The translations under genes and the position numbers were made by a program. A stretch of DNA of 5,257 bases from assembly GCA_021737445.1 (NCBI GenBank), contig JAIPDY010000222.1, forward strand, positions 1-5,257. Reading direction: 5' to 3'. This document shows positions 5,257 through 5,257 of this stretch, one piece after another; position 1 is the stretch's first letter, and each line of letters starts with the position of its first letter. The notes under the pieces are model-generated. The model worked only from the letters and a program-made list of their open reading frames with translations. It searched no databases and was not told where the DNA came from. This DNA comes from Desulfotignum sp. (GTDB taxonomy: Bacteria > Desulfobacterota > Desulfobacteria > Desulfobacterales > Desulfobacteraceae).

Positions 5257-5257
5257 T

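Overview
The window looks like chromosomal DNA of a Gram-negative, respiring, probably anaerobic bacterium. Outer-membrane-type lipoprotein architecture, a Tat-exported TRAP binding protein and moderate GC with AT-rich intergenic regions all fit. The aromatic-synthesis fusion makes me think of Desulfobacterota (Desulfobacteraceae-like sulfate reducers), but this is an impression from protein style, not a proven placement. No mobile element, CRISPR array, tRNA or rRNA was seen.

Layout. Positions 1-2016, minus strand, hold a TRAP transporter operon read in the order dctP (substrate-binding protein), dctQ (small membrane subunit), dctM (large permease, cut by the left edge). Gaps are 4 bases and then a 1-base overlap. 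The binding protein resembles the TakP / 2-oxo-acid group. Positions 2017-2498 are a divergent intergenic region with a candidate sigma70-type promoter for each side. Positions 2499-3146, plus strand, encode a small lipoprotein with a glycine zipper and an OmpA-like peptidoglycan-binding domain. Positions 3161-5029, minus strand, encode a 622-residue fusion of DAHP synthase (type I-beta, with its N-terminal ferredoxin-like domain) and prephenate dehydratase with a C-terminal ACT domain. The two genes converge with only 14 bases between their stop codons.

The most interesting part is the 228 bases upstream of the fusion gene (5030-5257). On the minus strand a short reading frame containing four consecutive Phe codons ends just before a perfect GC-rich intrinsic terminator. 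The intervening RNA can form mutually exclusive hairpins of the classical 1:2, 2:3, 3:4 type. This is what a phenylalanine attenuator with a leader peptide looks like, although the leader start lies beyond the right edge. A second intrinsic terminator follows, and it shares a 27-base near-identical segment with the first, so it probably arose by a local tandem duplication.

Together, the right half suggests layered control of phenylalanine synthesis. Transcription attenuation by charged tRNA-Phe would act on one polypeptide carrying the first shikimate-pathway enzyme and the Phe-branch dehydratase, and the ACT domain would provide allosteric Phe inhibition. The protein has no chorismate mutase domain, so that step must be supplied elsewhere.
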